A stretch of DNA of 64,000 nt from Acidobacteriota bacterium (GTDB lineage Bacteria > Acidobacteriota > Thermoanaerobaculia > Multivoradales > Multivoraceae), in the NCBI GenBank assembly GCA_003388555.1, contig QQVD01000031.1, positions 62,001 through 126,000 of the forward strand, given 5' to 3'. Made by a program: the position numbers and the translations under genes. This document shows, one piece after another, positions 7,691 to 17,595 of this stretch (positions within the stretch are counted from its first letter, which is position 1; each line of letters begins with the position of its first letter). Under the pieces are notes generated by a model. It ran no database searches. It was not told where the DNA came from and saw only the letters and a list, made by a program, of their open reading frames with translations.

Positions 7691-10476
7691 TCCTGGAGGA
7701 GGTGCGGCTGCGCAATTGGCGCGGGGTGCGGGGCGAGGACGGGGAGCGCGCAGCGCGCTTCCAGCCCGGGCTCAACCTGCTCGTCGGCCCCAACGAATCG
7801 GGCAAGTCGAGCCTGCTCGAGGCGGTGTTGCGCGGCCTGCTCGACCGCCACGGATCGCGCACCGTCGACCTGCGTCGAGTGCGGCCGTGGGGCAGCTCGC
7901 TGGCGCCCGAGGTGCGTCTGGTGCTGCACGCCGGCGGTCAGCGTCTGCGGGTAGAGAAGCGCTTCCTCAGCGATCCCTTCGCCCGCGTCTACGTCGAGCG
8001 TCAGGGTCGTTTCGAGCTCACCCACGAGGGCGACCGCGCCGACCTCCACCTGCGCAAACTGCTGCTCGAGGAGTCCAAGCGCGGCTCCGCGAAGGCCAGT
8101 CACCGAGGTATCGCGCAGGCGCTCTGGTACCTGCAGCGCGACGACCCCCTGCCGCGCCAGTGGAGCGATGCGCTCGAGGAGGGGCTGGCGAGCCTGGTCG
8201 GCAGCGTGCTCACCGACCCGCTGCAGGACCGGGTGCTGCAGCGCCTGCGCGGCGAGCTGGCTTCGCTGTTCACCCCGACCGGCCGGATCAAGGCGCGCAG
8301 CGAGCTCAAGGGCTCTCAGGACGAGCGGGATGCGCTGCGTCGGGAGCTCGAGGAGCGGCGCCGCGACATCGGCCGCGCCGAGCGCTATCGCGAGGAGCTC
8401 GAAGGGTTCCAGCGCCAGCGCGGCGAGGCCGAAGAGCGCCTGCGGGCGGTGCGCGAGGAGCGCCGCCAGCTCGATCTGCGCAGCGCCGGCGCGCCGGAGC
8501 TCGAGGAGGAGATCGCGCGTCTGTCGCGCGGCCTCGAGGAGCTGCGGGGCGAGCGCGAGCGGGGACGGAGGCGGCTGGCGGAGCTCGAGCAGGCCGGCGA
8601 ACGGCTGCAGGCGGCCGCCGTCGAGCTCGAGCGGCACGAGGATCGCGAGGCCCAGCTGCGGGTCGCGGTGCGCGAGCACCGCCGGGCGGCCGAGCGTCAC
8701 GCACGGCGGTGGGAGGACGAGCTGCAACCGAAGCTTGTCCTTGTGCGCTCGGAGATCGAAGACCTGCGCACCAAGATGCGCATCGAGCAGCTCGAGGCCG
8801 AGCTCGAGGCGATCGACCGCAGGATGGCCCGGATCGAACAACTCGAGGCGCAGCTGGCGGAGGCCCGGCAGGCGCTGACCGTTCTCGGCCCGGCCGAGCT
8901 CGACGACGTGCAGGAGGCGCGGCGGCTGCACGAGCGCGCCACCGTGCTCCGTGCCCAGACCGAGGCGGCGGCGATCGTCGTCGAGTGGTCGCTCGATCGC
9001 GACGTCGAGGTGGCGGTCGACCCCGACGACGAGCCGACCTCCCGCTCCGCGAGGCGCCTGGTGACGCGGCCGACGGCGCTGCGGATCGACGGCGTCGGCA
9101 CCTTCCACGTGCGCAGCAACGACCAGAAGCTGGAGACGATGGACCAGGAGTCGCGGCGCACCAGGGAGCGGTTGACGGTGCTGCTCGAGCGCTGCCGGGC
9201 CGAGTCGGTGGAGGAGCTGCTCGAGCGCTCGCGACAGGCCGGCGAGCTGCGACGCAGGGTCGGCGAGCTGGCGGCCCGCCTGGCCGAGTCCCTCGAGCAG
9301 GGCGACGAGCCGGCGGACGACGGTGACGGCGCGCGTTCACCGAGCGCCGCACTGGCGACGCGGCGGCGCGAGCTGGCGGCCGAGCTGGCGGCGTTGCGCG
9401 CGGCGGCGCCTCAGGCGGTGCTGCCCGGCATGGAGGACTGGGCCGAGGAGCGCACGCTCGACCAGCTCCGGGTGCTCGAGGAGCGTCGCCAGCGACTCGA
9501 GAAGCAGATCCGGGAGGAGCGCGAGGCCGAGCAGGCCGCCCAGCAGGCGTGCCTCGAGCGCAACGAGGAGCTGGTCGCCGCGGGTCAGTTGGCCGCCGGG
9601 CTGCGCGCCGAGAGCGGCGCCCACCGGGCCGAGCTCGAACGGCACCAGAGCGCCTTCGGCAGCGTCTCGACCCAGCGTCAGCGCCAGGCTCAGCTGCAGC
9701 AGGAGGAGCAACGCCTCGACGAGTCGCTGGAGGAGCGGCGGCAGACCTGGCGCGAGCAGGTCGAGCGCCCGCGCGAACGTCAGCAGGAGCTGGCGCGCCA
9801 GGAGGCCGAGTGGGTCGAGCGGCTGCGCCAGCTCGATGCCGAGCGGGCGGACCGCCGGGCGCGGATCGAGGAGGTCACCGGACTCGGGCTGGACAGCCGC
9901 ATCGGCGACCTCGAGGGCAAGCTCGCGGCGGTCGAGGACCGCTGCGCCACTCTGGAGCGTCGCGCCGAGGCCACCCGGCTGCTCGGCGAGCTGGTCGCCT
10001 TCCACGAGGCGGACCAGAACGCCTCCCTGGTCGAGCCGGTGCGCGAGCTGCTCGACCGTTGGCTCGGCCAGCTGACCGAGGAACGTTACCGGGGTGTCTC
10101 GCTGGGAGACGATCTGGTGCCCTCCGGCGTGCAGCCGAGCGGCTACGACGAGAGTCAGCCGCTGGAGAGCGTCAGCCACGGCTCGTACGAACAGATCGCG
10201 GTGCTGCTGCGCCTCGCCCTCGGCGTGCTGCTCAGCAGCGACGAGCGCCAGTTGGTGGTGCTCGACGACGGGCTGGTCAACGCAGACGCGACGCGCCAGC
10301 AGCGGCTGCTGCCGATCCTCGAGGAGGCAGCGCAGCACTGCCAGGTGATCGTCGCCACCTGCCAGCCCTCGGCCTACGCCGGGCTCGACGCCCATACCAT
10401 CGAGCTCGAGGCCACACCGCGCTGGAGCCCCAGGGTGTTGGCGCGCGACGCCGAGCCGGGATCCTCGTCTCGTTGA
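7687..10476 (+). CDS. SbcC/Rad50-like SMC-type ATPase
   Basis: A 929-residue ABC ATPase with a long coiled coil. Walker A (GPNESGKSS) lies near residue 36. The middle, about 210-780, is Glu/Arg/Leu-rich coiled coil interrupted near 430-470 by a small beta-rich insert. The C-terminal lobe has an ABC signature SHGSYEQ (about 828-834) and Walker B LVVLDDGLVNAD (about 856). It is more like the YhaN-type bacterial ATPases than classical SbcC, because no CxxC zinc hook is visible in the coiled coil. GTG 7687 overlaps the upstream stop (GTGA), with GAGGAGG just before it. With the nuclease upstream it should form an ATP-controlled end-processing complex. Confidence 0.85.
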   Translation: MILEEVRLRNWRGVRGEDGERAARFQPGLNLLVGPNESGKSSLLEAVLRGLLDRHGSRTVDLRRVRPWGSSLAPEVRLVLHAGGQRLRVEKRFLSDPFARVYVERQGRFELTHEGDRADLHLRKLLLEESKRGSAKASHRGIAQALWYLQRDDPLPRQWSDALEEGLASLVGSVLTDPLQDRVLQRLRGELASLFTPTGRIKARSELKGSQDERDALRRELEERRRDIGRAERYREELEGFQRQRGEAEERLRAVREERRQLDLRSAGAPELEEEIARLSRGLEELRGERERGRRRLAELEQAGERLQAAAVELERHEDREAQLRVAVREHRRAAERHARRWEDELQPKLVLVRSEIEDLRTKMRIEQLEAELEAIDRRMARIEQLEAQLAEARQALTVLGPAELDDVQEARRLHERATVLRAQTEAAAIVVEWSLDRDVEVAVDPDDEPTSRSARRLVTRPTALRIDGVGTFHVRSNDQKLETMDQESRRTRERLTVLLERCRAESVEELLERSRQAGELRRRVGELAARLAESLEQGDEPADDGDGARSPSAALATRRRELAAELAALRAAAPQAVLPGMEDWAEERTLDQLRVLEERRQRLEKQIREEREAEQAAQQACLERNEELVAAGQLAAGLRAESGAHRAELERHQSAFGSVSTQRQRQAQLQQEEQRLDESLEERRQTWREQVERPRERQQELARQEAEWVERLRQLDAERADRRARIEEVTGLGLDSRIGDLEGKLAAVEDRCATLERRAEATRLLGELVAFHEADQNASLVEPVRELLDRWLGQLTEERYRGVSLGDDLVPSGVQPSGYDESQPLESVSHGSYEQIAVLLRLALGVLLSSDERQLVVLDDGLVNADATRQQRLLPILEEAAQHCQVIVATCQPSAYAGLDAHTIELEATPRWSPRVLARDAEPGSSSR

Positions 10477-13400
10477 GCGATCCGCAGGCTCCTCCGCCTC
10501 CCGACTCCGATCCCGAAGACCCGTTCGGCGACCTGTGGAGCGGTGACGAGCGCGTCCGCGGCGGGGACGACGGGGACGACAGGGGCAGCGGCGACGGGCT
10601 GCACGTGCGTCGTGAGTTCCTCGGCGACGACGGGCCGCTGCTGCCGCGCGCGGCGGCCTGGATCGTCGAGCAGTACGGCGAGCCGGGGAGGCTCGATCTC
10701 GAGCGCACGCTGGTGGTGGTCAGCGGTCGCCGCGCCGGCAGATCCCTGCTCGCCCACCTGGTCTCGGCGGCCGGCCCGCGGATGGTCTTCCCTCCGCGCG
10801 CGGTGACGGTGGGCGCCCTGGTCGAGGTGCTGCAACCGCCCCGGATCGAGGTCGCCGGTCCCCTGGAAGAGCTGGTGGCGCGCACCGTCGCCCTGCGCGG
10901 CGCGCCCCGCGAGGAGATCTCGGCGGCCTTCGGCGAGGTGCCGGCGGCCGATGACGAGAGCGCCTGGATGGAGATCGCCACGACCTGCCAGTCGGTCGAG
11001 CGGGAGCTCTCCGGCGCCGCGTTCGGAGTGCGCGACGCCATCCGCCTGCTCGCACGCAGCGGTGTCTACGCGGCTCTCGAGGACGACGAGATGGCGCGCT
11101 GGCGGGCGCTCGGAGCGCTGGTCGAGGCGAGCGAGGCGGAGCTCGAGGAGCGTGGCCTCCAGAGTCGTTGGTTGCACCGTCGCCGGGCCGCCTTCGCCGG
11201 CGCAGCGCGCGATCGCTGGGAGCGCGACTGGCAGCGGGTGGTGCTCGTCGGCGTCGTCGAGCTCGGCCGCCTGCAGCGCCAGGTGATCGAACGCAGTGGC
11301 CTCGAGGTGGTCTCGCTGGTGCACTGCGAAGCCGGTCTCGCCGAGCTGTTCGACGGGTGGGGCGGCGTGCTGGCGCGTCGCTGGCAACGCAAGGTCCCGC
11401 GCGGCCGGAGTGGGGCGGACGCGGTCCGCAGCGGCGCCCGTGGAACGCCGGGCGCCGGCAGTGTCCCGGTCGAGACCGTCGTCGTCGAGAGGCCGGTCGA
11501 CCAGGCCGCCGCGGTGGCCCGGCTGCTCGCCGCCGACGGAGCCGTGAGCCGGCCCGCGACGTCGCACACCGTCGTTGCGGTTCCCGACGCACGCCTGGCG
11601 CGCGCCGTCGGCGACGCACTGGCCGGGATCGGACGGTCGAGTCACAGCCCGTTCGGGCGACCGCTGGCCGCCAGCCAGCCGATGGTGGCGCTGCGGGCGC
11701 TGGTCGGCTACGCGGAGAGGCGCGGGGTCGACGACCTGGCTCGACTGGTGCGCCTGCCCGCCTTCGCCCGCTGGGTCGAACGCCAGGGTGGCGACGAACC
11801 CGATGCGGAGCCGGCGGACGGCGGCGGAGCCGGTGCCTCGCTGGTGCGTCGACGCGAGCTGCTGGCGGCCGTGGAGCGGCACGACTGGCCGACGCTCCTC
11901 GATCACTACGCGGCGGTGTCGCAGGTGCGCCGGCTTCCGACCGGGGCCGAGGGCTGGCGCCAGCTGCCCGGCGAGCCTGCGGTGGTGGCGGCGCTGCGCC
12001 GGCTCGATCGTTGTGCATCGCGACTGCTGGCCGGCAGCGCCGAGCCGGGCGACGGCGGCGAGGCCCTCGACGCGGCGGAGCGACTGGTGGCGCCGCTCGT
12101 CGAGCTCTTCGGCGACGTGCGGGCGGCCGCCGCGGGGGACACTGCCGTCGCCTCGCCCGGCCGGCATGACGGCGAGGCGTGGGGACCGGCGGAGTGGGCT
12201 GCGCTGGAACGTCTCGGCGACGAGCTGCGCGCCCTGGCGCGGCTGCCGGAGGCCCGGCGCTGGAGCGATCGCGCAGCCTTCGAGGCGATCTCCGCGGTGC
12301 TCCGCGAGGAGGGCCCGTCTTCGCCGCAGTCGACGGTGCACGAGGCGAGCCGGCTCGGCGAGGCCGCCACTGCAGGGGAAGCGACGGCGCCGATTCCGGT
12401 CGAGGTTCCGGTCGAGGTTCCGGTCGAGATCGTCGGCTGGCTCGAGGTCGCCCACGACGACGCGCCCGAGGCGGTGGTGGTGGGTCTCAACGAGGGGTAC
12501 GTGCCGGCGCGGCGTTCCGCCGATCCCTTCCTCGGCGAGTCGGTGCGCAGCGCTCTGGGCCTTGCCGACGACGCCCAACGCCTCGGTCGCGACCGCTTCC
12601 TGCTGCGTTCCCTGGCGCGCAGCCGCCAGCGTCTGACCCTGGTCGCCGGGAGGCGCACGGCGGATGGCGAGCCGCTGCTGCCGAGCCGGTTGCTGCTCGA
12701 GGACGAGGGCGCCGAGCTGGCGCGGTCGGTGGCTGCCTTCTTCGGCCCCGCCGCCGCGCACCTCGGCGACGCCGCCGCATCGTCGCTGCTGGTCGCCGAG
12801 CCGTACCGGCCCCCGGCGCCCGACCAGGGGATCGCGCTGCCCGAGCGGCTGCCGGTGACAGCGTTCCGCGACTACCTCCAGTGTCCGTACCGCTTCTACC
12901 TCAGGCACGTGCTCGCAGTGCAGAGCGTGGCGGCGCCGCAGCCCGAGCTCGACGCTCCGCTCTTCGGGGTGCTGGCCCACGAGGTGCTTCAGCGCTTCGC
13001 CCAGGGACCGCTGCAGGCCAGCCGCGACGCCGCGACGATCTCGCGCTGGCTGCTGCGCGAGCTCGAGGCCCTGGCGCGCCGTCAACTCGGCACCGAGCTT
13101 CCGCCCGCGGTGCAGGTGCAGCTGCACCAGCTGGCCCGGCGCCTCGACCGCTTCGCCGCCTGGCAGGCGCAGCAGGCAGAGCAGGGCTGGCGGATCGAGA
13201 ACGAGTGGACCGAGCGCCGCGCCGAAGCCGAGCTGGACCTCGAGGGCGGTCGCCGGGTGACCGTGGTCGGGCGCATCGACCGGGTCGACGTGCATCCGCG
13301 TTTCGGGGTGCGGGTCATCGACTACAAGACCGGCGATTCACCGCTGAAGCCGAAGCAGGTGCATCTGCGCGGCGGCCGCTGGGTCGACCTGCAGCTGCCG

Positions 13401-13697
13401 CTCTACCGCCACCTGGTGTCGCACGCCCGTCTCGCCGATCGCCCCGAGCTCGGCTTCTACGCTCTGTCGAAGAAGCTCGCGGCGGAGCCCTGGCTCGCCG
13501 TCGACTGGGACGAGGCGCAGCACCAGGAGGCGCTCGCGGTCGCCCGCGAGACCGCCGCCGCGATCCTGGCGCGACGTTTCTGGCCGCCGGCGGAGCCGCC
13601 CAGGTACGCCGACGGCTACGAGTGGATCTGTGGAGACAGCCTGCCCTCGTTCGAGCGGGCCGCCGGGATCGATGCGCCGGAGGGAGCGCAGGCATGA
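10473..13697 (+). CDS. addB: AddB-like helicase-fold/PD-(D/E)XK nuclease
   Basis: A 1074-residue protein starting at TTG 10473, which overlaps the previous stop as TTGA; no better in-frame start lies close by. The N-terminal two-thirds has a degenerate superfamily-1 helicase fold; the segment VVGLNEGYVPARR (about 670) and the following RDRFLLRSLARSRQRL are typical of AddB/RecC-type proteins. The C-terminal nuclease begins at LPVTAFRDYLQCPYRFYLRH (about 800) and contains GRIDRVD and VIDYKTGD (about 948), the catalytic Asp and Asp-x-Lys. The extra C-terminal cysteines of the Bacillus AddB iron-sulfur cluster were not seen. Together with the next gene it should make a RecBCD-like exonuclease-helicase acting at broken DNA ends. 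Confidence 0.82.
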   Translation: MSDPQAPPPPDSDPEDPFGDLWSGDERVRGGDDGDDRGSGDGLHVRREFLGDDGPLLPRAAAWIVEQYGEPGRLDLERTLVVVSGRRAGRSLLAHLVSAAGPRMVFPPRAVTVGALVEVLQPPRIEVAGPLEELVARTVALRGAPREEISAAFGEVPAADDESAWMEIATTCQSVERELSGAAFGVRDAIRLLARSGVYAALEDDEMARWRALGALVEASEAELEERGLQSRWLHRRRAAFAGAARDRWERDWQRVVLVGVVELGRLQRQVIERSGLEVVSLVHCEAGLAELFDGWGGVLARRWQRKVPRGRSGADAVRSGARGTPGAGSVPVETVVVERPVDQAAAVARLLAADGAVSRPATSHTVVAVPDARLARAVGDALAGIGRSSHSPFGRPLAASQPMVALRALVGYAERRGVDDLARLVRLPAFARWVERQGGDEPDAEPADGGGAGASLVRRRELLAAVERHDWPTLLDHYAAVSQVRRLPTGAEGWRQLPGEPAVVAALRRLDRCASRLLAGSAEPGDGGEALDAAERLVAPLVELFGDVRAAAAGDTAVASPGRHDGEAWGPAEWAALERLGDELRALARLPEARRWSDRAAFEAISAVLREEGPSSPQSTVHEASRLGEAATAGEATAPIPVEVPVEVPVEIVGWLEVAHDDAPEAVVVGLNEGYVPARRSADPFLGESVRSALGLADDAQRLGRDRFLLRSLARSRQRLTLVAGRRTADGEPLLPSRLLLEDEGAELARSVAAFFGPAAAHLGDAAASSLLVAEPYRPPAPDQGIALPERLPVTAFRDYLQCPYRFYLRHVLAVQSVAAPQPELDAPLFGVLAHEVLQRFAQGPLQASRDAATISRWLLRELEALARRQLGTELPPAVQVQLHQLARRLDRFAAWQAQQAEQGWRIENEWTERRAEAELDLEGGRRVTVVGRIDRVDVHPRFGVRVIDYKTGDSPLKPKQVHLRGGRWVDLQLPLYRHLVSHARLADRPELGFYALSKKLAAEPWLAVDWDEAQHQEALAVARETAAAILARRFWPPAEPPRYADGYEWICGDSLPSFERAAGIDAPEGAQA

Positions 13698-16600
13698 GCG
13701 ACGCGGCGACCGGCGCCCACGGATCCCCGGTGGGGCATCGGGTGATCCGGGCCGACGCCGGCACCGGCAAGACCTACAGTTTGACGATCCACTTCCTGCG
13801 CCTGGTCGCCTCCGGCGTCGATCCCGGCCGCATCGTCGCGGTCACCTTCACCCGCAAGGCGGCCGGCGAGATCCTCGAACGGGTGCTGCTGCGTCTCGCC
13901 GAGGCGGTGCTCGACGCCTCCGCCGCCCGCAGGCTCGAGCGCGAGGTCGCAGCCGATGTCCCGCCGGCGGCGCTGCGCCAGCCCGAGGTGCGTTCGCGGC
14001 CGGACTGCGAGTCGGCGCTGGCGGCGACGTGGCTCGAGCTGCTGGTGCGCAACCTGCCGCGGCTGCAGATCTCGACCCTGGACGGCTTCTTCCTCCGCCT
14101 GGTGTCGGGGTTCCGCTTCGAGATGGGTCTCGGGCGTCTCGACCGCGTCGGCGCCGCGACCGACCCGGCCCTCGAGCCACTGCGGCGCTCCACCGTCGAA
14201 CGCATGCTGCACGAGGAGCGCGGCCGCGACGGTCTCGAGGCCCTCAGCGACCTGGTGTCGCGGCTCTACCGCGGCGACGCGGCGCGCTCGGTCTCGCGCA
14301 GCCTCGATCTGGTGGTCCGCGAGCTCGACGCGCTCTACCGCGAGGCGCCGGGGCGCGAGACCTGGAGCGGCGTGCCGGAGCCCTACCGGCGCATCTCGGA
14401 CGAGGAGCTGGAGCGCTACTGCAGCGAGGTCGAGCGCCGCGTGCGCGAGGGCGGCACCGGCAACAAGAGGTTCGACGTCGCCTTGTCGGCGCTCGTCGAC
14501 GCGCTGCGCTCCGGTTCCTGGCAGGCGGCGATCACCGGCAAGCTCGCAGACTGGTACACGGTCGGCGCCGCGCTGACCTACCACAACCGCTCCCTGCCGC
14601 AGTCGCTGGCCGAGCCCCTGGCGCCGCTCTTCGAGCACGCCGCGGCGATGGTGCTGCGCGAGCAGAACCTGCGCACGGCCGCCACCCACGACGTGCTGCG
14701 CTGCTTCACCGAGCTGTGGAGCGAGGCGCTCCGCCGGCGCGGCTTCGCTCTCTTCGACGAGCTGGTCGAGCGCTCGGGGAGCTTCCTGACCGCGGCCGGG
14801 CCGGGAGCCGCAGAGCGTGCTTCGGGAGAGCTGGAGGCCAGCGAGCTGGCGCTGCGGCTGCTCTACCGGCTCGACATGCAGGTGGAGCATCTGCTGCTCG
14901 ACGAGTTCCAGGACACCTCGCGGGCGCAGTGGAAGGCGCTGGCGCCGCTCGCCGACGAGCTGCTCGCCTGGGGCGACGGATCCCGCACGCTGTGGGCGGT
15001 GGGTGACCCCAAGCAGGCGATCTACGGCTGGCGCGGCGGTTGTGTCGAGCTCTTCGACGAGCTCGAGGAGCGCGTCGCGGCCGCCGGGGGGACCAGCGGC
15101 GAGCTGTCGAAGAGCTATCGCAGCGCGCCGCAGGTGGTGGCGGCGGTCAACCGGGTCTTCGGCGGTTTCGATCCGTCGATGCTGGGCGAGGCGCTGTGCC
15201 CGGCCGCCCGACGCTGGCTCGAGCGCTTCCGGCAGCACACCACCGAGCGCGGCGAGCTGCCTGGCGCCGTGGTGTTGCGGACGACGGGGGCGTGGGAGGG
15301 CGTCTTCGAGGACGGCGACGACCTGCTCGACGGTGTCGAGCAGGTGTCGGCCGAGGACGAAGGTCCGGAGATCGGGCGGCCGCAGGCCCACCTGCAGACG
15401 GCGGCGTCGAGGATCCGCGACCTGCTGCGCGACGAGCCGGGGCTGTCGATCGGCGTGCTGACCGTCACCAACCGCACCGCCGCCGAGATGGTGCAACGTC
15501 TGCGCAGGCTCGGCGTCGCGGCGAGCGGCGAAGGCGGTTCGTCGCTCGACGACGAGCCGGTGGTGCTGGCGGTGCTCGCGGCCCTGCGCCTCGGTGAGCA
15601 CCCCGGCGACCTGACCAGCTCCTTCTTCCTCGCGAAGACTGCCGTCGCAGGCGCGGTGGCCGAGGACGTCGGACTCGAGACGGAGGAGTGGCGCGCGCCC
15701 CTGGAGGCTTCGCGCAGGGTGCGGGAGCTCTTCGCTGCACTCGGGCCGGCGCGGCTGGTGGCGCGCTGGAAACTGCTCCTCGAGGGCGCCGGAGGGCTCT
15801 CCACCCGCTCGCAGCGCCGGCTGCAGCAGCTGCTGGAGGTGGCCGAGTCGTTCGAGGAGGAGCCGCAGGACGGCCTCGGCGAACTGGTCGAGTACGCCCT
15901 CGCGGCGACCCTCGAGGAGCCCGAGGTGAGCGGAGTCCGGGTGATGACCGTGCACAAGGCCAAGGGGCTCGAGTTCGATCGCGTCGTGCTCTGCGAGCTC
16001 GAACGAGACATCGCCCTGCTGCGCAATCCGATGGTCAACGTCGAGCGACCGCTGCCGACCGCGCCGCCGTCGGCGGTGCATCGCGCCACCAACCAGAACG
16101 TGAGGGCGTTGAGCGAGCCGCTGCGCGTGGCGCACGCGCAAGAGCTCGAGCGACGTCTGTTCGACGATCTCAGTCTGCTCTACGTGGCGCTCACCAGGGC
16201 CCGGCGCGAGCTGCACCTGCTGGTGCAGCCGCTCGAGGACCGCGGCGAACGGACCCGCGAGGGTAGAACCTTCGCTGCACTGCTGCGCCAGACCCTCTGC
16301 CCCGAGTCGACCCTGGCCGAGCGCGCCGAGCCGGACCGGGTGCTCTTCGTCGACGGCGAGAGTGCGACCCGAGGCGAGGTGCCCGCGCAGGCCGCCGCGA
16401 GCCCGGCGGCCGGTGAAGCGCCGGCGGAGAGCACCAGCCGCGCGGCTGCGGACGACGGACCGGCACCGTCGGCGGAGGACTCGCATCGCCGGGCCGCCGC
16501 CGGGCAGCAGAGAGCTCCGCGGCCGACGATCCGCCCCTCGCAGCTGCTCGACGGCCCGCCACCCGGCGCCCGCGAGCTGCTGCAGCTGCGTCCCAGCGAC

Positions 16601-17161
16601 GGAGCGCTACGTGGCAGCGTGCTGCACGCCTGGCTGGCGCGCTGCCTGTGGCTCGAGCCGACCGCGACGCCGACCAGCGAGTGGCCGCTGCTGCCGGCGC
16701 AGCGACGCGAGGCCATCGAGAGGCTCTCCGCCCGGCCGAGCCCGGCCCAGGAGGCGCGCTGGTGGGAGGAGCTGGTGATGGCGCTGCGCCTCCCCGCGGT
16801 GCAGAGGATCTTCGTGCCGCCGGAGAAGCGACGGGGCGAGCGGGTCGAGTTGTGGACCGAGCGCTCCTTCGCGGCGCTGCGCCCGCAGTCCGGCGACGGG
16901 GTTTCCCGAGAGTTGGTGCGAGGCACCTTCGACCGGGTCGAGCTGGTGCACCAGGCTGGGCGCCCGGCGGCGGCGCGGGTGATCGACTTCAAGACCGACC
17001 GCCTCAGTGGCGAGCAGGCGCGCGACGAGCTCGTGCGGCGGGCGACGCCACAGCTGCTCGCCTACCGCGAGGCGCTCGCCGCGATGCTGCAGCTGCTGCC
17101 GACGCACGTGCGCGCCGAGGTGGTGCTGCTGGACCGGGGAGAAGTGGTCGCGGTGGGGTGA
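13694..17161 (+). CDS. addA: AddA-like UvrD helicase-nuclease
   Basis: An 1155-residue superfamily-1A helicase with a C-terminal nuclease. ATG 13694 overlaps the addB stop (ATGA). Motifs in order: Walker A ADAGTGKTYS, Ia AVTFTRKAA, II LLLDEFQDTS (about 402), III VGDPKQAIYGWRG, IV LSKSYRS, V MTVHKAKGLEFD (about 751), VI LLYVALTRARREL. After an Ala/Pro/Glu linker, the C-terminal PD-(D/E)XK domain has GTFDRVEL and VIDFKTD (about 1096-1102). AddA drives 3'-5' unwinding and cuts one strand, paired with AddB on the other. Length and order match the family. It closes a four-gene repair operon; a two-tier hairpin follows the stop. Confidence 0.88.
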   Translation: MSDAATGAHGSPVGHRVIRADAGTGKTYSLTIHFLRLVASGVDPGRIVAVTFTRKAAGEILERVLLRLAEAVLDASAARRLEREVAADVPPAALRQPEVRSRPDCESALAATWLELLVRNLPRLQISTLDGFFLRLVSGFRFEMGLGRLDRVGAATDPALEPLRRSTVERMLHEERGRDGLEALSDLVSRLYRGDAARSVSRSLDLVVRELDALYREAPGRETWSGVPEPYRRISDEELERYCSEVERRVREGGTGNKRFDVALSALVDALRSGSWQAAITGKLADWYTVGAALTYHNRSLPQSLAEPLAPLFEHAAAMVLREQNLRTAATHDVLRCFTELWSEALRRRGFALFDELVERSGSFLTAAGPGAAERASGELEASELALRLLYRLDMQVEHLLLDEFQDTSRAQWKALAPLADELLAWGDGSRTLWAVGDPKQAIYGWRGGCVELFDELEERVAAAGGTSGELSKSYRSAPQVVAAVNRVFGGFDPSMLGEALCPAARRWLERFRQHTTERGELPGAVVLRTTGAWEGVFEDGDDLLDGVEQVSAEDEGPEIGRPQAHLQTAASRIRDLLRDEPGLSIGVLTVTNRTAAEMVQRLRRLGVAASGEGGSSLDDEPVVLAVLAALRLGEHPGDLTSSFFLAKTAVAGAVAEDVGLETEEWRAPLEASRRVRELFAALGPARLVARWKLLLEGAGGLSTRSQRRLQQLLEVAESFEEEPQDGLGELVEYALAATLEEPEVSGVRVMTVHKAKGLEFDRVVLCELERDIALLRNPMVNVERPLPTAPPSAVHRATNQNVRALSEPLRVAHAQELERRLFDDLSLLYVALTRARRELHLLVQPLEDRGERTREGRTFAALLRQTLCPESTLAERAEPDRVLFVDGESATRGEVPAQAAASPAAGEAPAESTSRAAADDGPAPSAEDSHRRAAAGQQRAPRPTIRPSQLLDGPPPGARELLQLRPSDGALRGSVLHAWLARCLWLEPTATPTSEWPLLPAQRREAIERLSARPSPAQEARWWEELVMALRLPAVQRIFVPPEKRRGERVELWTERSFAALRPQSGDGVSRELVRGTFDRVELVHQAGRPAAARVIDFKTDRLSGEQARDELVRRATPQLLAYREALAAMLQLLPTHVRAEVVLLDRGEVVAVG

Positions 17162-17200
17162 CGCTCCCCTTCCGTCCTCTCCTGGACGGCGACGGGAGCG
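17162..17200 (+). terminator. Two-tier hairpin after the repair operon
   Basis: CGCTCCC (17162-17168) pairs with GGGAGCG (17194-17200), and inside it CCGTCC (17172-17177) pairs with GGACGG (17184-17189). It begins one base after the addA stop. There is no T-run, so it may be a transcript-end stabiliser or a Rho-assisted stop. Confidence 0.45.
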
Positions 17201-17278
17201 AGCGTCTCGAGTGCCGACGAGCGCACGCGGAGGCGCAAGCGGGAGCTCACCCGGGCGCGCCGGGTGGTGGCGTAGCGG

Positions 17279-17423
17279 TCAGGCGAGCGCTTGCCGGAGG
17301 ACGATTCCGATGCCGACCAGGAGCACCCCGGCCACGACCTGGAGCAGCGCCAGACCGAGGGCGGTCCAGGGAGCGTCTCCGAGCAGCGAGTGCAGCTCGT
17401 ACGCGAACGCGGAAAAGGTCGTG
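17279..17423 (-). pseudogene. Duplicated 3' end of crcB
   Basis: This stretch encodes a copy of the last 45 or so residues of the CrcB protein immediately upstream on the same strand, ending in its own TGA (17281-17279). Bases 17307-17423 are identical to 17479-17595. The last eight or nine codons differ (GIGIVLRQALA here against GIGAVCRQALA in crcB). The frame stays open upstream to 17602 only by running through the neighbouring crcB gene in another frame, so it has no start of its own. It could be the remnant of a second crcB (tandem crcB pairs are common) homogenised by gene conversion. Confidence 0.8.
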
Positions 17424-17595
17424 CGCCCGCTTGTAGCGGCAGGGAAGTGACTACGCGAGCGCCTGCCTGCAGACCGCGCCGATGCCGACCAGGAGCACCC
17501 CGGCCACGACCTGGAGCAGCGCCAGACCGAGGGCGGTCCAGGGAGCGTCTCCGAGCAGCGAGTGCAGCTCGTACGCGAACGCGGAAAAGGTCGTG
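17307..17595. repeat. 117-bp perfect direct repeat
   Basis: 17307-17423 and 17479-17595 match base for base, offset 172 nt. The second copy lies inside crcB. The flanks diverge at once on the crcB-internal side and partly on the stop-codon side. Confidence 0.95.
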
